Shown in pieces: positions 1-8,900 of a DNA stretch of 13,252 bases (the stretch's first letter is position 1; each line of letters opens with the position of its first letter). The stretch comes from an uncultured Clostridia bacterium (GTDB taxonomy: Bacteria > Bacillota > Clostridia > Christensenellales > DTU072), in the NCBI GenBank assembly GCA_934296355.1, contig CAKRAY010000030.1, forward strand, positions 1 through 13,252, read 5' to 3'. The notes below the pieces were generated by a model, which did no database searches, was not told the DNA's origin, and was given only the letters and a program-made list of their open reading frames with translations. The translations under genes and the position numbers were made by a program.

Positions 1-129
1 ACAGTACGCATTAGCACAAAGGAAAGTCGAGGCTTCGCGTGTTATGCTCATACGTGGCTATACGCTTAAACAAGAATACCGCCTATTCGCGTAAATTGGA
101 TGCAACGTCACACGTTGCTGGTACCGATA
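1..129. other. Non-coding segment downstream of the operon
   Basis: No open reading frame or RNA gene recognised. Apart from the hairpin element at 56-120, positions 1-55 show nothing I can name. On the minus strand a short hairpin GAATA/TATTC followed by TTGTTT could be a very weak terminator within the element, but I do not call it as one. Confidence 0.6.
56..120 (+). repeat. Left copy of a flanking hairpin element
   Basis: Sixty-five bases starting GGCTATACGCTTA and ending in a perfect 7-bp hairpin (GCAACGT 102-108, loop CAC, ACGTTGC 112-118). Two further possible stems: TACGC (61-65) with GCGTA (89-93), enclosing GAATA (74-78) with TATTC (84-88). About 74% identical by eye to the reverse complement of 13070-13135. 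It lies 10 nt beyond the permease stop. No long U-tract follows the 7-bp hairpin on the minus strand. The outer boundary is uncertain: GTTATG at 41-46 may also be part of it. Confidence 0.65.
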
Positions 130-1173
130 TTATACGTCGCGTTTATCCACAACGAGGAACGTAGTAGCGATTGCCGCGGCGGTCCAAACCGCCATTATCG
201 TTAGAGAAATAAAGAAGTTACCTTTAATAGGCACGCTTGCGCTAACCGTAAAGAAGTTCATAAACTCAAAAGCGTTACTTAGCGTGAACGCGGCGATTCC
301 GAGCAAACTCGTAACCAGTCCGCCGCCCACGAACACCACCAACGATATAATTAAGCCGAGCGACGGTTTGCGAGTTAAGGTTCCCAAACAGAAAGATATA
401 AGACCCAAAATCGCCGCTTCTAAGAATACTTCCATTATCTCGCCGAACACGAGCGCGCCGACCGTGGTCGTGTACGCCGACGTACCGTTAAAGACGGTAA
501 GCACCTTGGTCGCGCCGTCCGCGGGATAGGCAATCAAGCCGTAAAGATAGATTATAAGCGTGGGTACGAACACGAAAAACGCCACCGTGCTAAGAAGCAT
601 AATCATCTTCGCACCGGTTATTTTACTTCTTTTCAAGGGGCGCGACATAAGCATTTTTATCGTGCCGCTCTTGTACTCGTCGGCAAACAACCTCGCGCCT
701 AAAATTATCGCGTATATAATCGCCACGCCGCCGCCGAACTTTACGAACAAATCTACTAATTTCTCGGCGGTTAAACCTTCGGTTATATCCCTGTCTATAC
801 CGACTATGGAAACGCGCGAGCCGAAAAGTTTATTGCTCTTTATATACTCGTACGCTTTCAGTTTGCTTTGCGCATATTTAAGTTCCGAGTCGTAATGCTT
901 GTCTTTTTTCATTTGCTCTTTCATAAGCTCTATTTCGTCTTTCGTTTCGGCAATCAGCGAATCGATTTCCTCTTCCTTGTAAATTCTTCCCTCATGAGAT
1001 TCATTCACGGATATATTTCCGTCTAAATCGCCCCCTATCGAATCCGACAGTTCCTTCAACACGTTAAACGCCACCGCCGTGACGATGATTAACGCGATAT
1101 ATATTATCGATAGCGTGATTATCGAACCTTTTTTGAGATTTTTCTTAAACTCGCCCTTAATTAAGTTAATCAT
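130..1173 (-). CDS. ABC-2 type transporter permease
   Basis: Membrane subunit of an ABC transporter, 347 residues, a usual length for the ABC-2 family. Hydrophobic segments lie at about residues 17-39, 147-163, 188-212, 238-264, 270-298 and 320-341, giving six likely membrane spans. A charged, probably extracytoplasmic loop of ~105 residues follows the first span and contains a Lys/Glu-rich stretch likely to form a coiled coil. Just after span 2 comes FADEYKSGT followed by MSRPLKRSKI, a pattern typical of NatB/ABC-2 permeases, where this helix contacts the ATPase. The ATG overlaps the last 8 bases of the ATPase gene (ATGATTAA) and has GGAGG 9 nt upstream, so translation is probably coupled. 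It is the last gene of the operon; the stop is TAA. The substrate cannot be told from sequence. Export of a drug, peptide or lipid, or sodium extrusion, are all seen in this family. Confidence 0.93.
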   Translation of the reverse strand: MINLIKGEFKKNLKKGSIITLSIIYIALIIVTAVAFNVLKELSDSIGGDLDGNISVNESHEGRIYKEEEIDSLIAETKDEIELMKEQMKKDKHYDSELKYAQSKLKAYEYIKSNKLFGSRVSIVGIDRDITEGLTAEKLVDLFVKFGGGVAIIYAIILGARLFADEYKSGTIKMLMSRPLKRSKITGAKMIMLLSTVAFFVFVPTLIIYLYGLIAYPADGATKVLTVFNGTSAYTTTVGALVFGEIMEVFLEAAILGLISFCLGTLTRKPSLGLIISLVVFVGGGLVTSLLGIAAFTLSNAFEFMNFFTVSASVPIKGNFFISLTIMAVWTAAAIATTFLVVDKRDV

Positions 1174-2200
1174 TTTTCTTTTCCTCCGCGCCCGCGTTTT
1201 CGCTCGATTCTTCCGTAGGTTGCGCCTCGACGGCCTCGGCTTCGCCGTTTTGCTTTTTCGTAACGTTGATAAACAAATCTTCGAGCGTGCGTTCTTCTTT
1301 GGTTATGCCGAAGATTTTCACGTCGGCGTCGGCGAGTTCTTTAACGACTTCGGTAACGTCCTTTTCCGTACCGATCGCGACTTTACCGTTACCGAGTATC
1401 TCCGCTTTGCCGTAAAGCGCGGCGCAAACGTCGCGCGCTTTGACTACGTCGTCCGTGGTAAGCACTATTCTGCCGCTTTGCTCGTCGATAAGGTTGTCTT
1501 TCGTGTAAGAACCGACGATTTTACCGTTAGAAACGACTACGTAGCGGTCGCACATTATTTGAACTTCGCTAAGTAAGTGACTGCTGACCATTACCGCAAC
1601 GTCGTATTCGTGGGCAAGTCGACGCAAAATATCGCGCATTTCCTTAATTCCCGCGGGGTCGAGACCGTTGGTCGGTTCGTCGAGAACGAGCAATTTAGGC
1701 GAGCCTATAAGCGCTTGCGCAATGCCCAAGCGTTGCTTCATACCGAGCGAATACTTTACTACCAAATCGTCTTTTCTTTGTTCCAATCCGACTAACCGCA
1801 TAAGGTCCGTCGCTCTTTTTTTATAAAAATCTTTTTTAGAGAGATTGTCGGGGTTCTTCGTAGGGTCGTACGGTTCGAGACTGTAAAAATACACGAGATT
1901 GTTAAGTCCCGTCATATCCTTATATAAGTCGGGGTTTTCTACGATACAACCGACGTTCGCCAAGGCTTTTTCTCGTTCTTTTTCCACGTCGAAACCGCAA
2001 ACCGTCACGCTGCCCGACTGCGCTTTCGCTAAGCCGGTAATGATTTTTATTATCGTGCTTTTGCCCGCGCCGTTAGGTCCTATCAAGCCTACGACTTCGC
2101 CGCCGTCCACGCAAAAACTCACGTCGTCCGCCGCTTTAATCACCTTTTTACCCCGGGTTTTGTACGTTTTACAAACGTTTTTAACTTCTAAAATTGCCAT
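1166..2200 (-). CDS. ABC transporter ATP-binding protein (ABC-2 exporter family)
   Basis: Cytoplasmic ATPase that powers the permease encoded next to it; 344 residues from the start chosen here. Visible motifs: Walker A GPNGAGKST (41-49), signature SLGMKQR (151-157), Walker B LLVLDEPT with D174/E175, and the H-switch His208 in VSSHLL. All key catalytic residues are present. A C-terminal domain of ~100 residues follows, as in BcrA/NatA/CcmA-type ATPases, ending in a Glu-rich, low-complexity tail (about 317-344) that is probably disordered. The start is placed at MAILEV rather than seven codons upstream (2221). The MAILEV ATG is preceded by GAGAGGAAGG and overlaps the upstream gene's stop as TAATG, whereas the earlier ATG has no Shine-Dalgarno sequence. 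The 3' end overlaps the permease start by 8 bases. Family assignment is firm; the substrate is unknown. Confidence 0.95.
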   Translation of the reverse strand: MAILEVKNVCKTYKTRGKKVIKAADDVSFCVDGGEVVGLIGPNGAGKSTIIKIITGLAKAQSGSVTVCGFDVEKEREKALANVGCIVENPDLYKDMTGLNNLVYFYSLEPYDPTKNPDNLSKKDFYKKRATDLMRLVGLEQRKDDLVVKYSLGMKQRLGIAQALIGSPKLLVLDEPTNGLDPAGIKEMRDILRRLAHEYDVAVMVSSHLLSEVQIMCDRYVVVSNGKIVGSYTKDNLIDEQSGRIVLTTDDVVKARDVCAALYGKAEILGNGKVAIGTEKDVTEVVKELADADVKIFGITKEERTLEDLFINVTKKQNGEAEAVEAQPTEESSENAGAEEKKND

Positions 2201-2931
2201 TATCCTTCCTCTCTTTCGCATGGGTGCGTATATCTTTTTTTATCGGTAGCCTTTATCGCGCCGAACCTTATCGCGTTCTTCGGACACGCGTTAATGCACG
2301 CGAAACACTCGTAACAGTTGTTCCCGAACGATACTTTGCCGCTTTCGAGCGTTATGTTGTTTGCCTTGCACGCCTTGACGCATTTGCCGCAAGAAACGCA
2401 GTTTTCCGTACTCTTTTTTCTATAAACGCCCAAAACCGAACCGAAAAGAAACCATACGAAGCGGTTTTTCGCGCCGCGCGGTTTTTTTACTCTAATCGTG
2501 TTTATTTCGCGCCTGTTTAAGTCTTCCCTTATCGCGTTTACTCTCTCCGTTTCGCTTGCGAGAAGGCTTTCTACCTTGCTCGGCGGGAACGCCAGCAGAA
2601 CGCAACTGTCGGGCATAATGAGTTTATTGACGTAATTAAGGTTTTTGCCCTTTTCTTTCAAATAAAATTCTATCTCGCCCAAACTCGCCTTATAACTCGC
2701 TCCGCAAGTCGCCACCGCGAAAAAGTATTTGGCGTTAAACTCGCTTTTTTCCATAAACTCGCGCATTTTCGGCGGTAAACCGCTACAATATTCGGGATAT
2801 ACGAAGCCGATTCTTTCGTCCTCGTATTTTCCGCTCTTTTCATCGAAAACGGAAACGAGTTTTTCGCCGTTTTCTCTGAGTTTACTCGCCACGCTGTACG
2901 AATTGCCCGTACCGCTGAAATAGATAATCAT
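2200..2931 (-). CDS. EFR1-type flavodoxin/ferredoxin protein
   Basis: Probable cytoplasmic electron-transfer protein, 243 residues. It starts with a flavodoxin-like domain: FSGTGNS at residues 5-11 is the FMN phosphate-binding loop, and FAVATCGA further on fits the second flavin-contact strand. The C-terminal third carries two bacterial ferredoxin motifs: C178, C181, C184, C188 (CVSCGKCVKAC) and C206, C209, C212, C216 (CYECFACINACP). These should bind two [4Fe-4S] clusters. This flavodoxin plus two-cluster layout and length match the proteins annotated as EFR1 family ferrodoxins in Clostridia; the electron donor and acceptor are not known. The ATG has GGAG 9 nt upstream and lies 15 nt after the lipoprotein stop, with the ribosome site in that gap, so it is in the operon. 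The TAA stop overlaps the ATPase start. Family is confident, pathway is not. Confidence 0.92.
   Translation of the reverse strand: MIIYFSGTGNSYSVASKLRENGEKLVSVFDEKSGKYEDERIGFVYPEYCSGLPPKMREFMEKSEFNAKYFFAVATCGASYKASLGEIEFYLKEKGKNLNYVNKLIMPDSCVLLAFPPSKVESLLASETERVNAIREDLNRREINTIRVKKPRGAKNRFVWFLFGSVLGVYRKKSTENCVSCGKCVKACKANNITLESGKVSFGNNCYECFACINACPKNAIRFGAIKATDKKRYTHPCEREEG
2201..2213 (-). promoter_or_regulatory. Ribosome binding site deciding the ATPase start
   Basis: On the minus strand this reads GAGAGGAAGGATA directly before the ATG at 2200-2198, and that ATG shares a base with the TAA stop of the preceding gene. The alternative ATG at 2221-2219 has only CGCACCC upstream. This favours coupled re-initiation at 2200. 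Confidence 0.75.
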
Positions 2932-2946
2932 ACTTCTTTTCTCCTT

Positions 2947-5900
2947 TTATACCACGGGAATCAGCGCGTACGCGAAGTTCGGGGCTTCGTCCGCGCCGTC
3001 CTTATATAAGGTCAACTGCACTACGTAGTATAGCGTACTCTCGTTGCCTTCTTGCCAAAGCGTTATGCCACCCGCCTTTTCGACGCATTCCGTCACGCTG
3101 AGCGCCGAAATCTCCTCTTCGGTCATATCTTCGATACCGAACTGCTCCACGCTTATTTCAATCGTGTAAGTCGTCGCTCCGTAGAAGAATTTCTTACCGT
3201 CAAGTAACGCCTTTATTTCCGCGAACGTCTTGCTGGAATCGCCCGTGGTAACGAAATTGTCGGGCGCGTCCGTTTGTCCGCACTTCGTGCAGTAAGTGTG
3301 TAAGAAACCTAAATAACTCGTGTCCGACGCGTCCAAACCGGTAAACCGTACCTTGTTTTGCGTTTCCGTACCGTCGGGATTACTTACCGTTTCGTAATAG
3401 TAGAAGTCGCCCAGTCCCATCGCGGTGTAGCCGTATTCGTGCGCGGTAACTTCGCCGCAACCGCCGCATTTATGCGTGTTTTCGTCGATTTTAACGTAGG
3501 TATACCGCGAGCATTCGTGTTTAACGAGCGCGTACCTATTCACACCGTCCGACAGTTCGTTTCCGTTGCCGTCCGTGAGTTTCAATTCTACGAGGAACGC
3601 TCTGCGCGCTTCGAAATATTCGAAGCAATCGCCTATAAGCGCGCCCATGGTCTTTTCCGAACCGCTATACGCAAGCGAAGGCGTGTAAGAAACGCCGTTA
3701 ATCGTCACGGGGAATCTTCTTAGATATGCGTTATACGCGCTTATCGCCGTACTGTCGTTTCCGTAAATAATCGCGCCTAAGTGTATGTTTTCGCTTACGT
3801 CGGAACCGTACAAAACTTGTTTCGTCGCGCCGCCGACCGTCACGCTTCTGAAACCGTTCTCTTCTTCTACGATATCGTCGATGATTATGTACGCTTCCTT
3901 GCTTATAGGCTCAATGGTGTTGTATAATGCCTCAAAGCGCGTCGCTTTCACGGCGTAATAAGTTACACCGTGCACGGTTTTCTTAACGATATGGTCGAGG
4001 ACTCTCGCCTTGTCGCTACCGAGCGTACCGTCTTCTTGCGTGCCGATGGCGTAGTAAGACTCATGTAAATGTAACATTTTTCCGTAAGTCTCGTGTTCGT
4101 AAACCGAAACTGCTTCGAAACCACTAATAGCGTCGCATAAAACGTTAGTAAAACCTTCCATCGTCGTATCGGGATCACTTATCGTTATCGCCGCGCCATG
4201 ATACGGACACGTATTGTACGTATTGCCTAAATAACAAAAGTCTCCTAAATATCTTACTCCATTTATTTCCGTATATCCCATTCTACGATGTTTATCACGA
4301 CCTGTGGGGTCTTGCTTTTGTTTTATTCTGCAGTTTTCTCTCGTACAAATGTGATAATTATCGGGGTCGTCGGGGTCGAGTATGAAATTGTGTCCTACGG
4401 GAGCGATTTTTTGAGAATAGATTCTGTTTTCCGGCACGTTAAAGACGTTACCGTCGTTAAACGTAAACTCGTTCGGATATTCGCCGGTGTCTTTTACCCC
4501 CGCCGAGTCGTACTCGTATATCGTACCCGGCGTGCCGGTTTCACAAGGCGCGATGAATTCTTGCACGTGACAAAGTTTTACGGCGTCGTAAATCACTTTT
4601 CCTTCGGTATTGTCTTTCTTTCCGAACGCTTCTATGAAAAAGTTTCCGCCGCTGACGTTCTCGAACCGAATCTTTTCTTCGTCCTCTAATCTTGCCGCTA
4701 CCAAGGAACATTCGGGCGCGCCGCCCACGCCGTCTTGCATAACGACGTTGTTTGCGAGCGTAACGCTCGTGGCGTCGAACGCAACGTGTTTTCCGTTCGC
4801 GATAACTCTTATTTCCGTAGGAATATCGTTGACTTTTAAGTTTATTCTCGTTTGCTCCGCAGCCGTTATGAGTAAGCCCGCTTGCGTGCTGATTTTATTG
4901 TTTATATCTATGGTTATACCGCTCGCGAGAGTAAAGGTCACTTTTCCGTAATACACTTTTTCCGCGTCTATCGCCGTGTCTTGCGAGTAAGGCACGTTAA
5001 AATCTTCGACGCTTGCGTAAACGACTTTTCCGCTTCCCGTCAAGTCGTAATCTTTGTTTACGGGTATATCGCCGTAGAAAACGAGTTCGCAGCCACTTCG
5101 AACGTTGTATTTAAGCGTAACGCCGTTTGTTTTTTCCAAACCGCCGTCGAAGAACACGCTTTGAGCGTTGTTCGCCGCCAAATTAAGTAGGTCGGTCGTC
5201 TTTTGTTGCAAATCGTCACCCGCTTGGGAGTATTCGTTAATCGCGTAAAGGGTCACGCCGTTCGCGTTATCTTCGGTCGGTTCTTTAACGACTTCGGCGC
5301 GGAAGCCCATCAAACTCTTTGCTCCGCCCCTAAGGTCGAACGCCGACTTGTACCCGTTGTAAAGATAGTACCTGCCGTATTCGCCTTTTTCTTTCATGTC
5401 GTGTGAAATTTCCGCCAAAACGCCGACTTTTTCGGTGTAAATCGTCATAACGCTGCCGCTCACGCCCGCATAGCCGTAGTTCCTTTCCATAATCACGCCG
5501 ATACCGCCCGCGGAGTTTATTACTTCGCTGTCCGCGTCTATAACCGAACTTCCCGACTCGCTAACGCCGCCGGACACTACGATAGTCGCTATTCTTTCGC
5601 GCGCGTCGAGCGTTCCGTTAGCGGAACTTATCGCGCTCTTCTTGACTTCCAGTCTGCCGCCGGGCATTTTCACGCCCAAGTCGATTGCTTCGATACGCGT
5701 ATTCTCTATCGTTACGTTTTTGCCTGCTTCGCTTAAAACCAAGCCGTTTACCGCTTTTATCGTCAAGTTTTTAAGCGTTGCGGTAAAGTTATTTTGTTCC
5801 GCTTTTATTCCGTAATTAAGCGTACCCGATTCTTTCGCTCTGATTTCTCCGCCGTTTACGGTCGCTTCGATTACGCCTAAGCCCGCTATTATACCCGCTC

Positions 5901-8900
5901 CCTCCGCAACGAGCGAGGAGTTTTTAACGCTTAAAATAACGTTCGCGCCGTTAATTTCTATCGCGCCGAGTTTACCTATAATCGTCGAATCGGCAACTTG
6001 CAAATCTTTCTTGCAATAAATCGCCGTGCCGTTTTCGCAAGTAACGTTCAACTTGCTTATATCGAGGCTCGCTTCGGAAAGAATACCGTATTTGCCGCTG
6101 CTCGTCACTTTGTTCGCGCTTTGCGAATCGAATTTTATACTCGCCGCGCCGCCGACGTAAATCGCGCTTTCCGCGCCCGCTTTGTTTTGTAAAACGTTCG
6201 CGCCGTACATGGTGAACGCCGTCGCGCCGCCGACTGCGTAACTCACTTCGATAATTCTATCGAGCGTATCGCCGCCGAGCGAGAACCCGTTAAAGTAAAG
6301 TTCGGTCGGAGCGTCGAACGCAAGCGCCGCGCTAAGCGTAACGCTTCTTAACATTCTTATCGCCATGCCCTTATAATCGCTCGAAACGTCGTCTTTACCG
6401 TCAATTATGTCCGCATAGTAACGCCTTCCTCCGTTTGCGGCGGTCTTATACATATCGCAAACCGCGTTGGGCGCGCCGATAACTTTCTTTATCGTAAATC
6501 TATTGTTTACTTCTATTACGTTGCCTTCCCTAAACTCGCCCTCGGGAACAGTCCAGTCGAGCGCGGCAGAAACGCGCGCCGTTCCGCCGAACACCACTTT
6601 GTCTATATCGTACAAGCCGATAAAACCGTTAATTTCCGCTTCCGAACCTTGCGTTATTTCGTACGTTATACCCGCCGAACCGCGCAAAGTTACCTTTATT
6701 TCGCCGCCGAGAACTTTAACCGCGTCGCTTCCTATAATCTTCCTCGTCCTTACGCTTCCTTCCGCGCCCTCATTAAGCGTTACGTTCCTTTCCTGCGTAT
6801 TCGGCAATCTTATCGCGCCGCCTGAATTAACGCAGCCTACGTAAGACAAGGAAACTTCGCCCTCGGCGATAAGTAAACCGTTAATCGCGAGATTCTTTAC
6901 CGATACGATAACGGCGTGATTGCCCGCGTTTAAGGTCGCGCCGACGCTTATACCGAACTCGCCGCTTGCTTTTTGCGCTTCGTAATCCGCGCTAAGCGTG
7001 ATATCTCGGTCTACTATTACGTCGGTATAGTACGTTTTTTGGGTTTTAACAAGTAAATCCGACTCGTTTTGACCGTAGCCTATTATTCTTTGCGAACCGC
7101 TCGTTACAGGCGCGCCGTTGTCTTCTATCGCGCCGTGAACGTATAAATCGGCTTTTTCTACGCTCAAACTTCCGTTCGAGGCGATTACCAAACGGTCCGA
7201 AGCGAGGAGGTCGTAGGTTTTCACGAACTTCATACCGCCGTAAACCGTTCCTACGTAGCCGTTTTCGCCCTTTTCTATGATAAGTTTATCGCCCGGGGTC
7301 TTAATCTCCGCCGTACCCGCGTCGATTTGTTTGCCCATTATGTTTATTTTCACGCCGCTCGTTTTGAAACCGTTTTCCGTAGCGAGCGATTTCGCGCCGA
7401 TTTCTATTCTCGACGTGTCCGCGTCGAATACAAGATTCTTGGTTTGCGCGTCTTTGAACGCGTATTCTTCGAGAACGAGTTTGTTAAGCCGCGGGAACGT
7501 TACGTCCGCGCCGACGTCGGCGAACGACCTTTCGGCAAGGCTCAGTTCTTCGCTTCCCGTAAAACCTAAGAAACTTACCGTTTTTACCGCGGCGTTTACG
7601 AACAAGTTACTCGGCAAACGGTTTACCGTGCCGTAAATCTCTACCGATACGCTCTTCGCGCTCGTCGTCGCGAACGCGCCGCTTTCGGTTAAATCTTCGA
7701 GATTAGCCGATTTTATCGCGATTTTCGTCAGCGCGCTTATTCCGCTGAACGCTCCGTCGCCTATCGAAACCAAACTTTGCGGAAGAACCGCTTCGCTAAG
7801 CCCCACCGCGCCGTTAAACATTTTCGTGCCTATTTTTTCCACTCGTTCGCCCAGTTTCAGCGTAAGTCCGCTTTGCCCCGAGTTGCCGAATACCATATCC
7901 GAAGAAACGCCCTCTCTTACGTTGAAGTCGATATGCTTTAAGGTCTTTATCATATTGAAACAACCGCTTCCCAAGGTTATCGTTTCGGACGATAAACGCA
8001 CGGTTTCCGCGCCTTGCGCGTTCGCGAACGCCGCTTGTCCTATATCTACGACGGAAGACGGTATATCTATCGTCTTTTCGCCGCTTTCTTCTTTGCTCGT
8101 AGGCGCGAATGCGGAAAGCGGAACGAACGCGCTTCCCGACGACGCGAACGCGTTCGCGCCGATTTTGGTCAGTACGCTCTCGCCGCCCGTGGTTTCGTAA
8201 TATACTTTAACGAGCGATTTACAGTTATAAAAACTTCTCGAATCTATGTTGGTAACCGTACTCGGCAAGTAAATTATATTCAACCCTGAAGCCTCGAAAC
8301 TGTTCTTCGCCACGTCGGTAACGGTCGTTTCGCGTAGGTCGATAGCGGTAAGGTACGTACAGTTCCTGAACGCGTTGTCGGCAATTAAAGTTACGCGCGA
8401 CAAACCGGTTATTTCGCTTATCGCCGTGCTTTGGAACGCGCCCGAACCTATCTCGGTCGCTTTGCCGCCATCTAAAAGCGTAACTTTCTTCAACAAGACG
8501 TTGCCACCAAACAAACCGCCCGCAACGTAACTTGCGTTTTTGCCGATAATGACGGAGAAACCGCCGCTTTCGCTCGCCGAATCTTTGAATACGTCGTTGC
8601 CTACGAAGCCGTTATCCACTCTCGTGCTACCGTCGTAAGTAACTTCGGTAAGTTTGCTAAGTCCCGCGAAACTCTCCGTTCCTATGGCGGAAACGCTCGA
8701 TTTTATATTGACTTCCGCAAAGGAACCGCAACCCTTGAACGCGTAATCGCCTATCTCGGAAAGCGTGCCGGGCGCGTCGGAAATCGCGCTCGATAATAGC
8801 GAAACGCAACCCTCGAACGCGCTGTTTCCTATACTCTTTATCTTCGACGAAGAGTAGTCTATACGCGTTAAAATATCGCAATTCTTGAACGCGCCGTCTT

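Noticed and set aside
102..118. Hairpin after the permease stop as an intrinsic terminator
   Set aside because: The 7-bp stem is not followed by a run of U on the minus strand, and the same hairpin appears in the other copy upstream of the promoter, where a terminator for this operon makes no sense.
56..120. The flanking element as a tRNA, integron attC site or CRISPR repeat
   Set aside because: It has no cloverleaf or CCA-adjacent arm, no paired RYYYAAC/GTTRRRY core sites at the ends, and occurs once at each side without spacers.
2201..2221. Upstream ATG adding seven residues (MRKRGRI) to the ATPase
   Set aside because: No Shine-Dalgarno before it, whereas the ATG at 2200 has a purine-rich site and a TAATG overlap with the preceding stop.
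3027..3032. TATACT on the minus strand as an internal -10 box for the EFR1 and ABC genes
   Set aside because: No acceptable -35 box at 16-18 nt; the match is easily expected by chance in a 10-kb gene.
5628..6087. Beta-helix region as a pectate lyase or other polysaccharide lyase
   Set aside because: The repeat pattern fits the fold, but no catalytic Asp/Arg/Lys arrangement of a lyase family is visible; the fold alone does not show enzymatic activity.
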